Assembly: GCF_018691265.1 (NCBI RefSeq)
Contig: NW_024881313.1
Location: 16,299,518-16,363,517, forward strand
Origin: Tyto alba
Lineage: Eukaryota; Chordata; Aves; Strigiformes; Tytonidae
Direction: 5' to 3'
Length of the DNA stretch: 64,000 bases
Under the pieces are notes generated by a model that saw only the letters and a list, made by a program, of their open reading frames with translations, made no database searches and was not told the origin of the DNA. The translations under genes were made by a program, and so were the position numbers. Positions 36,901 to 51,900 of this stretch are shown here, piece by piece. Each line of letters begins with the position of its first letter. Position 1 is the first letter of the stretch.

Positions 36901-39900
36901 TCAATTATCTTTCAAAGGTCACAGTGATCAAGGGAGGTTTCTGAGGGCTAGATAAAAGCACTCCTACCTTCAAGAAAAAAAAAGAAGGAAGATTTGAGGA
37001 ACTACAGGCAAGTCAATCTCACTTTGGTCTCTGTGAAGGTGATGTAGCAAATAATCCTGGAAACCTTTTCCAAACACATGAAGACAAAAAGATACTCCAT
37101 TTGGGAGTAGTCACTATGAATTTATTAAGGAGAAATCACACCTGACCAACCTTTCAGCACCACCTCCCATTACATGCCCATAGGCAAAACGATGAAGAAT
37201 TGGGATGATAAGGCCAACTGAAAACTGACTGAACTGCTGGGCTCAGAAAGTTGTGATCAGTAGCACAAAGTCAGGTTGGGAGCCTGTAACTAGTGGTGTA
37301 CCTAATGGGTCAATACCAGAGCCAATAATGTTTATCCTTTTAATTATTGTCCTGGATGATGGGACAAGAATGCAGCCTTGGCAGGTCTGCAGACTGTACA
37401 AAACTGGAAGGAGTGTTTGATACACCAGATGGTTATGCTGCTGTTTCAAAAGACCTCAACAGGCGAGAGAAATGGGCTGAGAGGAGCCTCATGAAGTTTA
37501 ACGGAGACAACTGCCAAGTCTGAAACCTAGAGAAGAATAGCCCTATGCACGAGTACATGCAGAGGACTGACCAGCTGGAAAGCAGCTTTGCAGAAAAGGA
37601 CCTGGGGACCTTGGTGGGGACCAAGATGAACAGCAGTGTGTCATGACAGAAGTCCAACAGCCTCTTGGGCTGCATTAGGAAGAGTGTTTGCCATCAGCTT
37701 GAGGAAGATGATCCTTCCTCTTTCCTCAGCACTGGTGAGATGCATCTGCAGTGCTGGTTTCAGTGCTGCACTTCCAGTATAACAAAGACACAGACATACT
37801 GGCATGAGTCCAGCAGAGGGACACAAAGGAGATTGGAGGCTTGGAGCACCCATCTTACAAGGAGAAGCTGAGAGAGCTGGGAATGTGCAACCTGAAGACA
37901 ACAAGGTTGCCCACTGGGCTTGTGGAGTCTCCATCCTTTGAGATATTAAAGATGTGGCTGACAGAGTCCTGGGCAATCTCCTCTAGCTGACCCTGCTTTG
38001 TGCAAGGTGTTGGATTAGATGAACTCTAGAGATGCCTTCTAAACTCAGCCATTCCACAATTCTGTGACATTGGTAGCAGCTTTCTCCATTTTATCAAATC
38101 ATTGCCTTGCTCTGTGACTCAACCAGGACACAAACACAATTTCAAACATATTTTTCACTCAACCAGAGGGTGTTCTTGCAACAGAGAAAATTCAAATACT
38201 CATATACTATAAAAAGTTTACCTTTTTACAATCCTTCATCAGCTGTGTTTGAAGTGCTTTCAGCCTATTGTATTCTTCCATTATCTTGTGTAGAAGTGCA
38301 TCCATATGTTCTTGCACAGCTAAATTACAGAGATAACTAGGAACTTTAGAAAAAAATCTATCAAACATTTTACCGTAAATTTTAATACACTGAATTGCTC
38401 ACAAGTTCTCTACTGAAGAATTATCTGATAAACATTACATACTATTGAAACAAGTGAGGCCTCTTCCAAATTTTGGATGCATTTTTATATATGATTTTAT
38501 TTTGGTAGAGCTGCTAGCTTCTTCTACAAAATGAGGAAGAAAAACCAAAACAAAACAGTTTTTTCAACAATTTCCACTATAATGAAAATAGCGTAAGAAA
38601 ATACTCATAATTAAAAAAAATAGAAGTGGTTCAGAATAGCGAGAAAATCTCTAAAGCAGTTATTTAGGCACATTAATTAGCACTTGAACAACTAGTGACA
38701 TAAGTGCCAGTCTGAAATACTTGAAATTTTTTTTTTTTTTTTTTTTTTTAACCAGTGTAATAGTACAATTTCATTACCTTGAGCTTGACCTCTGTGTATT
38801 GGTAATTCTACACCCAGTTTTTCTTTCACAGCAGCAGGTCTATGGAAAACATCCTGTTCTCTACCTCCAACTTCTAGAGCAGATGAAGAATGTTCATTCT
38901 GATCGTCACACAAAACCTGCACAACAAATGAAACAAAGAGAAAAGTGAAAAATTTTTTATTAATTTATTAATCACAATTCACAAAGAAAACAAGAAAAAC
39001 AGTGGCAGGAAAGTAGTATTTTGGGAGTATTTCTGTGAAAATGATGGCATAGATGTTTTGTTGAGTCACAAGCATCTACACAGTTTTTAACACTCCTCAT
39101 AAAAGAAACAGGTATGGAAAGACTTTTCAGCTAAGATATAAACACATATATTTTGGAATCACTATTTAATTTGGAACTGCCAAGTATTAAAATCTTGCAG
39201 AGAAAGGCCACCTTTATCAATGCTGAAATCAAATTTACATTGCAAATATCTCATTATTTTAAACTGTGATTTTACTTGGAAGAAGGATGTCCTGTGGCAA
39301 AAATTTGTATCTTTTTAGAGACTAATCTTGTTCTTAAGTATTCAACAGATATGATAAAAGGGGATGGCATAAGAAAACTCAAGCAAGTCACAAATAGAAT
39401 GTTTGTTGGTGCTATGTGGGCAGCAGAACAGCTGCTGTATTTACAATGAGTAGGCAAACAGAAGATTTATCTATATGATTTCTGAAGATAGATGGTACTT
39501 GAAAACAAATGGCCTGCTCAGAGCACACAGTGGAATTCTTTAAATAAAGATTTTGGACTCAATGGACACCAAATTCAACTTATAAAAGTAAAATCATAAT
39601 TTCTCCAAAAGTACAGCATGAATCATACAGATTGGCAGCATTATTCCCAGCTGTGAAACAACTAATGCTAAAGACTCTCATTCAGCTGCTACTTTCTGTG
39701 AGCTATTGTGGAGTCCTGCTTGATGTCTTCTACACTGGCTCTCAAGTAAAAAAGTTCTGCTATCCACTTTCCTGAAACCTTGTTGAAAAAAGTTGAGCAA
39801 AGAAGGAAAAAAAAACCCACCAAGACCAACCATGAGAAGTATTTGCAATCTGAAAAACATGGCTTATAATGAATGATGAAAATAGCTTAATAGATCCAGT

Positions 39901-42900
39901 AATATGTTTCATAAGTAACTTGATTGCTGGTCAAAAAGAACCTGTAAGGGCCATTGATTACTGGTACTCTACAAAAAGCATATGGTAAAATAGTATTATT
40001 TGTGGCTGATACCAGAATGCAGGCTAAAAATGAGCTTAAATTTTTGACTATAATATTTAGTTACTGAAAACAATATAGACAGCAATTGTTAGATTCTTAG
40101 ACTCTTTTAAATCTTTGAAAGACATGCTGCAGATAAGAAAGAAATTACTATCTTATTGTAGATAGAGTGTGATGTCCAGTGTGTCAATACATGTGTGACA
40201 TCAGACTGCTGTTAAATCAAAAACATACAGCCAGAGACATACAGAAAGGAAAAAAATACTTCTGACAAACATTAGATAGCAGATTAAGACTAGGTATAAA
40301 ACAGAAGAATTGTCTGAACAAGGACATAAAACAGTTTAGGAAAAAAAATACAAAAATGCTTGCAATGTTATTTTGGAAGATCAGGTTTAGCAGTCTATTC
40401 TGAGATCAATGAAAAGACAAAAGCTGCAAAGAAAACCTCTTTAAAATGATACAAAAAAATATGATGACTCACTGTACACATAATCTTTCATTTTCAAAAT
40501 TTCCGTTTTAAAAAAGGCTTTTTGTTATGACTTACCTGAACAAGCCTAGAACATTCCTCAGTTACAGCTTCATTCAGCTTTTCTATAAGTCTTTGTGTAG
40601 ATTTGACTTCATCATCTATGAATACAAATTATTCATATTATTTTTAAACACTAAATGCACAACAACTTTGCAAAGGCCTAATTTCCTGCCTTGGTAAGGT
40701 TTCCTTTTCAGATCTTAAAAAGGCGTACTTTTTTGTTCCCCTTTTTCTTGTTTCATTACACAGACAGATTCAATTATTATGGTAGAACTGCCTTTTCAAG
40801 AGAAGAAAGTGGTAAGAAGTGACTTTGTGTGTTAGTGACCTCTAGAAAGATCAAACTTTGCAGAAACATACTGGAGGCAAATGACTTATGCCAAAAAATT
40901 ACATAAGGGAAGATCATGGGATGACAGAAAAGCCATCATGATAACACAATATCACAATAACCATCACCATAACATAAAAGCTCACTGAGGAAAAAGTAGT
41001 AGCAAAGAAGCTTAATTAATGTGGGCAGTGGGTCAATGCAGGAATTAAAAGAACAGAAAATGAAACAAGCTCAAAACCATTTTGCTGATGCAGTTGATTA
41101 TTATTTCAGTTAGGAATACAGCATTATAGGTGACTACATTATATAGTTCTTTACAATAAATTGACCTAATACAAAGAGCAAAATATGAGTTGCACTACTT
41201 CCTGCTCCTTTTTTTAATTTTATTCATTTACTTTTAAGTACCCTGAGTAATAGACTACTACTAATGGGTAAATAATTTGGTACAAAATCACTTCAAAATG
41301 TTCTGTGAAAACAATTTATTGGGCAGCTACATGCACAAACTCTTGTGCTTGTTTCTTTTAAAGACACTGTTTTTCACATCAAAGAGCTTCATTCCCATAA
41401 TTTTGGTCGTTACCTGCTTGTTGAATTTTCAAGGTCTGGAGCTCCAGCTGATGCATTTTTTTAAGATCATTCATTTCTTGTAGATGACTATGTACAAGCT
41501 CCTCTTTAAGACTGCAAAGTGCACTCTCCTTTTCTGCTTTCAGGTACTCATGAACCTGGTCTACATGAGCTGAATAAACCAGGGACAGGCAAATGCGCTG
41601 TGCTTCCATCTGTAGCTGTAAATCAGTCTTTGAATAAAAATACACATTTTACAAAGAGCAGGAAACAAGAAATCAAAAAAGTCCAGTATTTACAAATTTC
41701 TGAAATTAATAATGTGTTGAATGGAATGCTGCATATATAGTACATATTAGGCAAATTTAAATATACACAGTTTGAAAAATTGAATTGTAACAAAATAGTA
41801 TGACACTTCTTCAACTTAAAATAAAAATCAACAAAATTGAACTAAAAATCAACAAAACTCAATATGCTTCAATTTCTATTTTGCAGCAATAAAAACGCAA
41901 CAAATATTATACCAACGAAATGAGAGAGGTATCACTAAAACCAGAGTAAGTTAAGGAAGTTCACTCCAGATACAGAAAAAAGACTGTATTATTAGCAGAC
42001 CTTAAAAAACATTGATTTCCAAGGCCTGTAGTTTTGTCTGCACTTCTGAGGATGTTATTGCTAAAGCAAAAACATATTTAGGATATGCCAATACTGAGCT
42101 ATTTAGAGACCAAGTTTGAAAAGGTTTTTAGACACCTCTGGACCATAATGATTTTTTAGTTCTATGGCAGGAAATTGCAAGACCCTTATCACATCCTCAT
42201 AAAAAAAAAAAAAAAACCAACCAAAAAAAAAAAAAGAAACTACTTTATACAGCTGTAGCTCTTTCTTTTCTATAATCTCACAATTGTTTCCAATGTGGCT
42301 TTGCTTGTGATTTTATTTCTCAGGAAATGAATGAACTACAACAGAACATAAAATTAGGCAGTGGTAGTGTTAGTTCATTGTTAGGTGGATTTTTAGAACA
42401 TGAAAAAAACAAACCAATCTAAAAAAATAGAAAACAACTGGTTAACATCTATTTGTACAGAAAAACTAGTTGCACACTTCTTGCAGCATGCCATTCAACT
42501 TCATCACTCTATATACACTTAAAGCTAGATTTATGATTCCAGCACCTAATTAAAGACTGGTAATTCAATAGTTATTTTGATTGGCAAATAGCAATCCTTT
42601 CAATACTGCCTGCAATTTATTTATAATACAAAAAAATACAAGCAAAATTTCTCCAGAAAAACATGGGAATTGGTTAGAATCACACAATATGCATAACTTC
42701 TGTATCTTCACACATTTCTCATGCTCACATCCAGATATGTTTCCTAAGAAGTGATAACTGCATATAGACAAAAACGTTGATAATGGCATATTAATATTTC
42801 ACAAATTTGATATTTCACAACTTCGATAAAAGATGACTGAAGAAGTCAAGAGTTTCATTATCTCTTTATATTGTTTGAATGAGTACTAAGAGAACTGAAA

Positions 42901-45900
42901 AGCTAATCACAGATTAAAAAAGTATGTCCTGAATAAGTTTTCACCTCAAGTAATTTAAATGCTATATCAAAGTGCAATGTGTTCTAGATGCCTTCTCCTT
43001 ACCTTTTGATGATTTAATTAAATGTAAGGGAGGAGTATTTCTTTCATAGAAAAATAGGATCCTTATACACATTAACTTTGGTTACTGTCTTGATCATTCA
43101 TGTAACCACTTTCAACCATTGGTCACACCGTCACACACACATGACCATGCATCTGTACTTCAAAGCAGCTAACAGGAAAAATATGATGCAAATTTCCAAG
43201 TGCAAGCTCCTACAAATATTCACATGTAAATTATTTTCTGTACTGCTTTATGTAACATACCTGTTCTGATTTTAATGCATCCACTTGCTGCTGAAGATTA
43301 TTATTTTCGCTCTGTGTAATGGCTACTAATGATGTTTCATCTGTCAGCTTGTCTGACATCCCATGTAAATGTTCCACAAGAGACTGCTGTTCTGGTTTCA
43401 TTTGCTGAACTTCCTTTCTTTTTGTTATCTCATGACTGATATCTTTACCTGAACCTAGATTTCCTCTTACATTTTTTCCTTTATCAACTTTATTCCTTGA
43501 ACCAAGGGTTTTAATTCTACTGTCAGATGCTGGAGCAGCAGTCTTCAGAGCTTTTCCTTTAGAGCATTTTGTTTTAGCTTCATTACTCCTATTATTTCCT
43601 CTCTGAGTATGGCTAATTATGACTTCTAGTTCTCTACATTTTGCTAGAACTTCTTCTTTCTCATCTTTTAAGAATTCAACTTTTTCATTTAAATGACAAA
43701 TTTCACTATGCTTTGATTTCAACTGTTCAGAGAGATCGGAAAGTCTCAGGGATAATTCCAGTTTTTCACGCTGGGTAAGCTCAAGCTTTTCCATAAGTTC
43801 TGTTGCATCTTTCTCAACACCTTCTCCAGTGTCAAATGTGTCTGCCCTGGGCATCTTGATTTCTTTACTCTCTTCAAACCCAGAAGTTTTAGCTTTAAAT
43901 AAAATCGGTCTATTACTTTGTAAGTGGTAAAGTTTTTCATTCAAAGCTTTGAGTTTGCTTTTATATTCAGCTTCCTGTTTATTCTTGTTCTCTTCTAACT
44001 CAGTTTTTGCCTTCAGAAGACTTGCACATTCTTTCTGCAGCTCTTTATAATTAGCTTCAAGTTTCTTCTCAGTAAATGAAAAGGCACTCTTCTGCCTTTC
44101 AGTATCCTCTTGGAGTTGACTGTTTTGGTTCTTAAGTTGCTCATTTTCAGTATTCAGCATTTCTATTCTTTTCTGAAAGTCCAAAATTTCTGAAATAGAG
44201 CTAACACTGTTGTTAAAAATCACATTTTCTTCAGAATTTACTGACACACTTTTTAATTTCTCTTCCAGAGTTTTGTTTTCCCCCCTAAGAAGGTTATTTT
44301 CTGTTTCAAGTTCTGAACATGTTTTTTGAAGGCTATCTTCTCTCTCCCTCATTTGTTCCTGCATCAACTCAGTTTTAAGCTGCAGCTCTTGAATTTCTTG
44401 TTCAAGGGTACCTTTTTCTTTTTCCGCTTGCCTAAGCACTTCAATCTCCTTCTGCAGCTCAAGCATCTGAAGTGTCATTTCTTCAGATTTTGAATTTACA
44501 ACAGACTGATGTAAATCTTTTAGTTTTGAAATCTCTAGTATCAACTGATTTTGCTTTGTGATTAAGTTGTCCTTTTCACATTGCATGGCTTCTATCTTTT
44601 GACTCATTTCATTTTGTACCTCATTTAACTTCTGTTTGTGGTGCATATTCAAGTTAACTTTAAGGCTTTCCATGTTCAACATGTGCTCTTTTTGTAAGTC
44701 GTCTTTAAGTCTGGAAAGTTCCTCTTCATGACTAAACAGAAGCTTTGTTCTCAGTCTTTCTAATTCTGCTTCTTGAGATTCTGCCATCCTGTCCAAAACT
44801 GCATCCTTCTCCCTTTCTAGCATTTCAAGTTTTATTTTGTAATTTGTGATTTCTGCCTCATGTTTTAATTCCAATTCCTTTCTAAATTCAGAGGCAGAAG
44901 CCAGTTGAGTTTCTAAATCTTCAATCACAAAACGGTATTTTTCAGCTTCATTTAATCTACATTCCATGTCCACTATAGTTTGCTTGGCTCTCTGAACTTG
45001 TTCTCTTGAAAAATTCAGTTCCTGGAAAAGATCTGCAATTTTAGTTTGCTGAAGAGATTTCTCTGCTAAAATTACTTCCATCTGTTGTGACAATTCTTGC
45101 TGTATTTTTTCCCTTTCTTTATCAGCATCTTGCAATTTCACATTCAGTTCATTAATTTTAATATTCATTAAATGCATTTGATCTTTATTAACATTTTCAT
45201 TCAAACATAGACTTGAAATTTTCTCCAATTCTACTTTTTGTTGCGAAAGACGCTGCTCTATTTCTTTTGCATGTTGCTTAATTAATTCTTGCTTCATTTG
45301 TACAATCTGCTGGCCGTGCATTTCATCTAATTCAGCCTGAAGTTGTGCCAGTCTCCTTTGTGTTTCTAATTCCATTCTTTGCACAATGTCAGCTTCAGAC
45401 TGGCTGTCTTTATAACATCGTTTCTGCAATTCTTCCACAGTTCCCATTAATTGTTTTATTTCATCAGAACATTGTCTTTCTTTCTGTTTGTAGGTGGTAA
45501 GTTCAACTGTCATATTACTTATTTCCTGGTTCTTTAGTGAAATCTGTTCTTTCAATTCTTCAAGTAATTTACTGACATCTGATAATCTTTCCTTAAGCTG
45601 AAATGAATTTTTTTCTTCTTCTCCAAGTTTTGCTTCCAGCTTTTCAACTAATGCTTCTTTTTCTTGTACTTTACTCAAATATTCTCCCTCATTTTTGTGT
45701 TTTTCCTTTAAAAAGAAATGACCAAAAACATGTTCTTATTTTTAGTTAATTATCTGAACATGTAAGAACATTTATAGACTAAGCTATTTAAACACAATGC
45801 CTTTCTTTAGAAAGCTAGTGATCATTTATAAAAAACTAAATATAAATCATTTGTTGACCTCATTTGGAGGTTTCCTGTACCTTTGGAATAAGTGACAATA

Positions 45901-48900
45901 CCTGTCCTCCCTCCCCCCTCCACTTTACCAGTCACCTCCTAGGGAAAAAAAAAAAAAAATCACTTCCATTTTTTCTACTTCTGCTCTGACACTAAAAATA
46001 ATATATATTTGGTGCAATCTACTGAAAGCTTTGTCTCTTGTCTCTTTTAATGACATTTAATTTTTTTAGGTGCATTTAAGATGTTCTCCATGAAGGATAA
46101 TAAACAAAATGTACAGGAAGAAAATAATTAATTCTTTCCTTAAGACAGAAAAGATTGTTCAAGCAGTTTATATTAAATTTTCTTTTTCTAATAAAAATAT
46201 GTCATTTAGTGAAGGCATTCTAATATACAGCATAGTTTCATCTTTTGTTGTAAAGATTTCTGCAATTTTTTAAAACATGATACATAATACTGACATAAAA
46301 ATTTCAGTTTTATATAATACAGATATTACATGTTACTTAACAGAAGCAGTCTTAACTTAAAATCTTTGTATGCATTCTATGCATCACAATCATAATTTGT
46401 GCTTTGGCTCTTAAATTTCAAAGGAACTACAAAATCATTAAAAGAAAAAAGAGATTAGGAAAAGAGATCTTTCTAGCAAGGAACATACCATTTCATATGT
46501 TGTGATTTTGTCTTGAAGACGTGTAATCTGCACTTCAAATTCTTCATTCTTTTTTTGATAATTCTTCAGCAGACATTCTTGTTCTTCTAGCTGTTGCTGA
46601 TGTGAAAGTATCTGTTGCTTGGCTTGTAATAAATCAGCAGCTGTGCAACTATGGCTGGTGTTCCTTAGGGCTTCACTTGCCTGCAACTTGGATGTTAAAA
46701 AAATAAAACCTAAAATATATCAAGTTTTTCAGACACTGTTTGCATTACAGAAAGGTTTTTACTTTCTTCTTCCATACCACAAGCCCAAAGACTATCACAA
46801 AATTTTATAAATTCTTTTAGGAGGAAATGGAATAATTCTTTTGGGATGGCCAACAAATGAAAAAATATTTAATATTCAATTGTTTTATGGTGAGGCAGCA
46901 CAGGACAGAAGTGTCACAGAAATATTTCTAAGTAGTAAAATGCACTTCTTGTAATTACTGTCCCAAACTTCAGATATTTATTAAGAGGCAGGTTTTACCC
47001 CAAAATATTGGAAGGACTGGAGCATGAGAAATCTGATGGCTGCTTGTTTGGATTTCAAAGGGAACAGGTTGGATCTCAGCCCGAGGATCTGAGAACTAAT
47101 TACACAAGTGTTTTTCCCTAAGATAACTGCCATCCATCAACCAGTATTTATCAGGACCTATCACCACATACTACAGAAGAAAACAAACTAACTGTTATTA
47201 TTTTATAGTACCTGGTTTATTGTACTAATTCACTAAAATGTAGGACCAGTAAAGTGATTGCTGTTCTACATTAACAGACCAATTCTTCAAAAACGCATAA
47301 AAAATTCTGTACTTCTGCAGGAAGTAATCATTTATGAACCCTCCAAAATTACACCAGTCTTCAAACTGAAATAAATATCGGCAATGTTGTAACTTACATG
47401 CTGAAACTGAATTTGCAGTTTTTGACTTTGTTCAGTAAGCTCTAAGAACTCCCTCATAGTTTCATCCTTTTCTTTCCGTGCCTGCTGTAGGTTCGTAGTG
47501 AGCTGAGTGATAATGTCATCTCTTTTTTTGATAGCAGCTTCAAATTCTTGGAGCTGTGAAAGACAAAATTTAAACTATTAGTGCACATCAAAACCACAGA
47601 CAAAAAAAATACTAGCTTATTCTAGGTAAGTAGGTATACATCATCCCTAGCCTCTCAATTTAAAATATGTCACACAAACCTATTGAAGCATTTATGTTTT
47701 CCAATTCTATTTGTAAATATTTCAGAAACAGATTTTTTTTTTCCCCCTCATTTACAATATATGACCTCTCCATAAAACATATTTATCAAAGAACAAAATC
47801 TGAACCTATAAGAAGATTAGTTAAATATGTAACTTGCTTTTAAACTAAAAAGCATGGCTACATAAACAAACCACAATAAAGGAAGCCAGAGTATCTACTT
47901 ATAGGGTTTCAACAAATTTGTACTACCACTCATGTCCACAAACTTTTCCCACAATAAACGTAAGTTATATCATCTCTCACTGGAAGTGTAATAAATTGCA
48001 TTCATTGTACTACAAGTATAGAATAGATACCATGCAGTATCCTACATTGTACCCAGAGAAACTATTCATAACTACATGAGAAAATCAGCTCTGCAAAACA
48101 GATACAGTGTATTTAGTAGATGAATTTTTTGCAATTTGTAAAGAAGAAACTACAGAAAAAAATCCTTTGCAAGTGTTTTATTTTTTGTCGGATCAAACTC
48201 TACAATATTAATTGGGACTGTTTTCATGTGCAATTATATAAATAGGTAAGTTATTCACTTTAAAGTAATTTTGTCAATTGGAATTCATTCAAGGCTAGCA
48301 GAAGCTTCATCTCTATGTTCTGCACATTTCTTAAGCCATCAGTCACTTCTGTAACTGTTTTGTTTACAATGCTCCCAAAAAAGAAGCTTCTCCAGGTTAT
48401 ATGATGAGTCTTGAAGTTATAATGCTTCCAGATAAAGCTTACTGATTTAGAGGACAGGGACATTATTTGGTAGGACATAAAAACCAGAAGTCCCTTAAAC
48501 AAGATAAACTATGCAAAGAATTTGAGGAAATTCTTTTAAAATTCTTTTCAGAACACTGCAGTGAACTCCTAACTTTAACATCATGGATCTAGTGGAAATA
48601 TTAATGTTTGTTACAAGACAGTTAGGAACAGATCAGACATTTAAGTGTGTCATACCTTTCCTTTTGCATCTGTTCAATGAAATTGAATAACTAAATGTAT
48701 CTGTTCTGACCTGCACATAGTTATATGATAATTTACAACTTTCTTTATTCAACTTTTTTCTTTAACAAATAGGCATAACTAAAGCATACAATGTATCTTT
48801 CACACTCCCCTTTTACAATCCTTTTGCTTCTTCTGAAAAATAAAACAATATACATTTCTACAACTCACCTGTACTACTATCATACAAAAGCATGCTGCAA

Positions 48901-51900
48901 CTATTAAAATATTATTGTACTGCAGCCTGTTTTGCTTTAATATATTTTTAATTAATTTTAAAAATAGTAATCATAGCCACTCATAAATGCAAATGTCTTC
49001 ATTTTCACCTTTTTCAGGAAAAACTAACAGTAGTCACAATTGTGAGAAAATAAAATTATGCTTATGTTTTTTATTATGCTATAAATATGATTATGTTTAG
49101 CACAACAGATACAAGACACAGTAATTAGAAGCTAAGTATGACTTAAAATGCAACACCACAGATTCACCAGGTGAATGATAAACCACCTCTTCCAGAGCAA
49201 CAACTTAAAGGTCACTCTAGTATGGCAGGAAAACATGACATCCATTTTCATAGATAAAATACAAATGAAAGCAGAAAAAAAATATAATTGTGCAATAATG
49301 AAGGTGAAAACAACTGAATATTAGAACAATTTTGGTATTCTGTAGTACTTTGTAAAAAACAGAAAAATACAACGTGACCTGAATAGAAATTAAAAAGGAG
49401 ATAAGACAGACATGAAGCATGACAAAGCATTGACTTCTGTGCATTGCACCACTTGCTTAAACTAGAAATATTTAATATTCTTTACTTTAAAACCTAACTT
49501 TAAATTATAATAGTATTTCTGAAGTAAGAAATACTTCGCTGTAATCCCAAGTTATTAGATGTTTATTAGAACATTCTGACACAGTTGCCCTGTATTTCAG
49601 ACTGTGAAGTCTGACATACAAATAGCTTTTTTGTTCAAGGATCAACTCAGTTATATCATTCCTTAGGAAGTAAAACCTGAGTTTTTTTGATCTTGGAGGA
49701 ACAGGAAGGTATAAAAGACATGCAGTCTTTGCACAATTAGAGAAGAATTGGGGCTTTTCTTGAAGAAAATCGTCTTTCCATTCCCAATTTGAAGAAAGTT
49801 GCTGTGAAGATGACTGGAATTTTAGTCAAAATACAAAGAAAAAGGACACACAATGGAAATGCCATTCAAAGAAATAGAGCGTATGGTATATAACGGAAAT
49901 AAATTATGTGTAATTCTATACCACACACTGCCTTCTGAACAGCTGTCATTAAGAGTGAACTCTTCCAGGTGATGCTCTGCATTTTTGCATATAACCGAGT
50001 AGCAAGCAGAAAGCAACATAAGGTAATTATACCTGTTGCAATCCTTCTGTACCATATGCTGCCCTCATTTCTTCTAGCTCTCTGTTTAGCTCTTCAATCT
50101 CTTGCTGTTTCTCAGCCAATTCATTCTCCATCACCTCTAGCTGCGTGTGAGAGTGCTGCATTCCATGCTCAGAACAAAGCTCTCCAACTCCAAATTCTTC
50201 TTCCTAAATCAATCCAAGTTCCTTAACATGCCATTTTTTTATGCCTTATCACAGTAAGTAAACTCAAATATAAAATTCCGTATCAAACATCACCTTAGTA
50301 CATTAACATACGATGCAGCATCAAAGATCTTATTGCCATGGTAACCTCCTTTGTTAGTATAATTCATACCTCAAAAGCACTGACATAAAGCATTTCTGCA
50401 AGTTCTGCTTTATAATCTTAGCCTTAACAGAAGTACTAAATTGTTTTACATTTCAAGTTTAGCGATACACTATATCACTAGATAACAAACAATGCAGATG
50501 CAGAGCACAGCATGCAAAATATAGTATTAAGCATCAAAATAGTTTTTGTTCAAAACAAATTGTTTGAGGTTTTTAGTATTCACCATTAGTATTATGATTC
50601 AATTTGTAATACTGTACCCTGAATAATTCTGCAGGTATAGCTGTTCTTGTCACAAAACTGCAACCATTTACCTGTATAAAGACAGTAGTTTCTAAATACA
50701 TTATTTGAAATAACGCTTGATTTGTATTTTCCATTCATTTGAATCTTATGTGGTGATTCCTGCAGACCCATGGGAATCATTTGAAATACAAAATAGCTTT
50801 ATATATAGTAAATTGCATCAAAATAAGCATAGGTTATAGGTAAAACACCCAAAATTTCAAAAATAGATACTACTGTCTAAAACAAAAAAAACACATTATG
50901 AATTTAAACATCTAGAGAAAACAAAGGAATTCAGATTTAAAGGTCAATGCAAGCTTCACACGGTAAATTATTAACATACAGTACTACTGCATTTTAAATT
51001 TTATGTTTAATATTTCTATATATTACTAAACACAGTTATGCTTTCTAAAATATACTTATACACCTCAAGATCTACTGTTTGTGAAAGTCCCCAATCTCTG
51101 GATAGTGGATGAAAGGCAGTATCTCATCCTTAATTTGAAGGAATTTCTTAAAATTGATAGAGAGCAGAAATTATATATTTAACATAAGACATTTGAAAAA
51201 ATCCTCTTTCACTCACCTAACACTGCAACCCCTCTCAGCTTCTATAAGAATTTTTGTTCTACAGACTGTGCAAACCAATAACGAGGAATCTCCAAAAGGC
51301 AAGCACAAGCCAAAGTAGCAGTTACAGGTTAAAAAAAAAAAAAAAAAATCCAAATGAAAAGAATATGCTGCGTACTTGCGAGTAACCACAAAACAGACAG
51401 GCATGCTATTAAAACAGCAGACCAGTGTTTTAAAATGAGAAAGCAAGAACAGCTCCATTTCCCCTCAGAGCTGTTTATTACATCAGAATCTGAAACAAAA
51501 ATAATGGTACTACACATGGAAAGGCATCATAGCATTTCAGACCCAAATACTACATTTACATCAAAAAAAGAAGCCATACTGCTCAGATGTCTGCCACAGT
51601 CCAGATCAGGGCTTATTTACAAAAGACTATCATGCCTGAGCAAATCAATAAACTACCTGACATGAAAGTACACTGTTATAAATGGGATCAATATAGCCAT
51701 TGCATTTGTATGAAGAGAATGAAAAAAACTTCATTAGACAAGAATTTGCAGAACTGGCACAGTGCCCTTTCAATCCCTAACTTCCTCAGTAAAAAGGAAG
51801 ATATTACATAGGGATTACTACCTTGTTTTAGAAAGAATAAAGAAAATTGCAGCAAACAGCAGTCCAGGCAATTCACAGATGGCACTGCACATCATTTGTG

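Noticed and set aside
37641..37976. 111-codon minus-strand open frame
   Set aside because: It is antisense to a CR1 LINE and has no coding resemblance.
38727..38749. T23 tract considered as an RNA polymerase III terminator
   Set aside because: No A/B box or other Pol III gene lies upstream on the plus strand; it is a plain homopolymer.
43746..43940. 64-codon frame inside E5 on the same strand
   Set aside because: It is a shadow frame of the giant AKAP9 exon.
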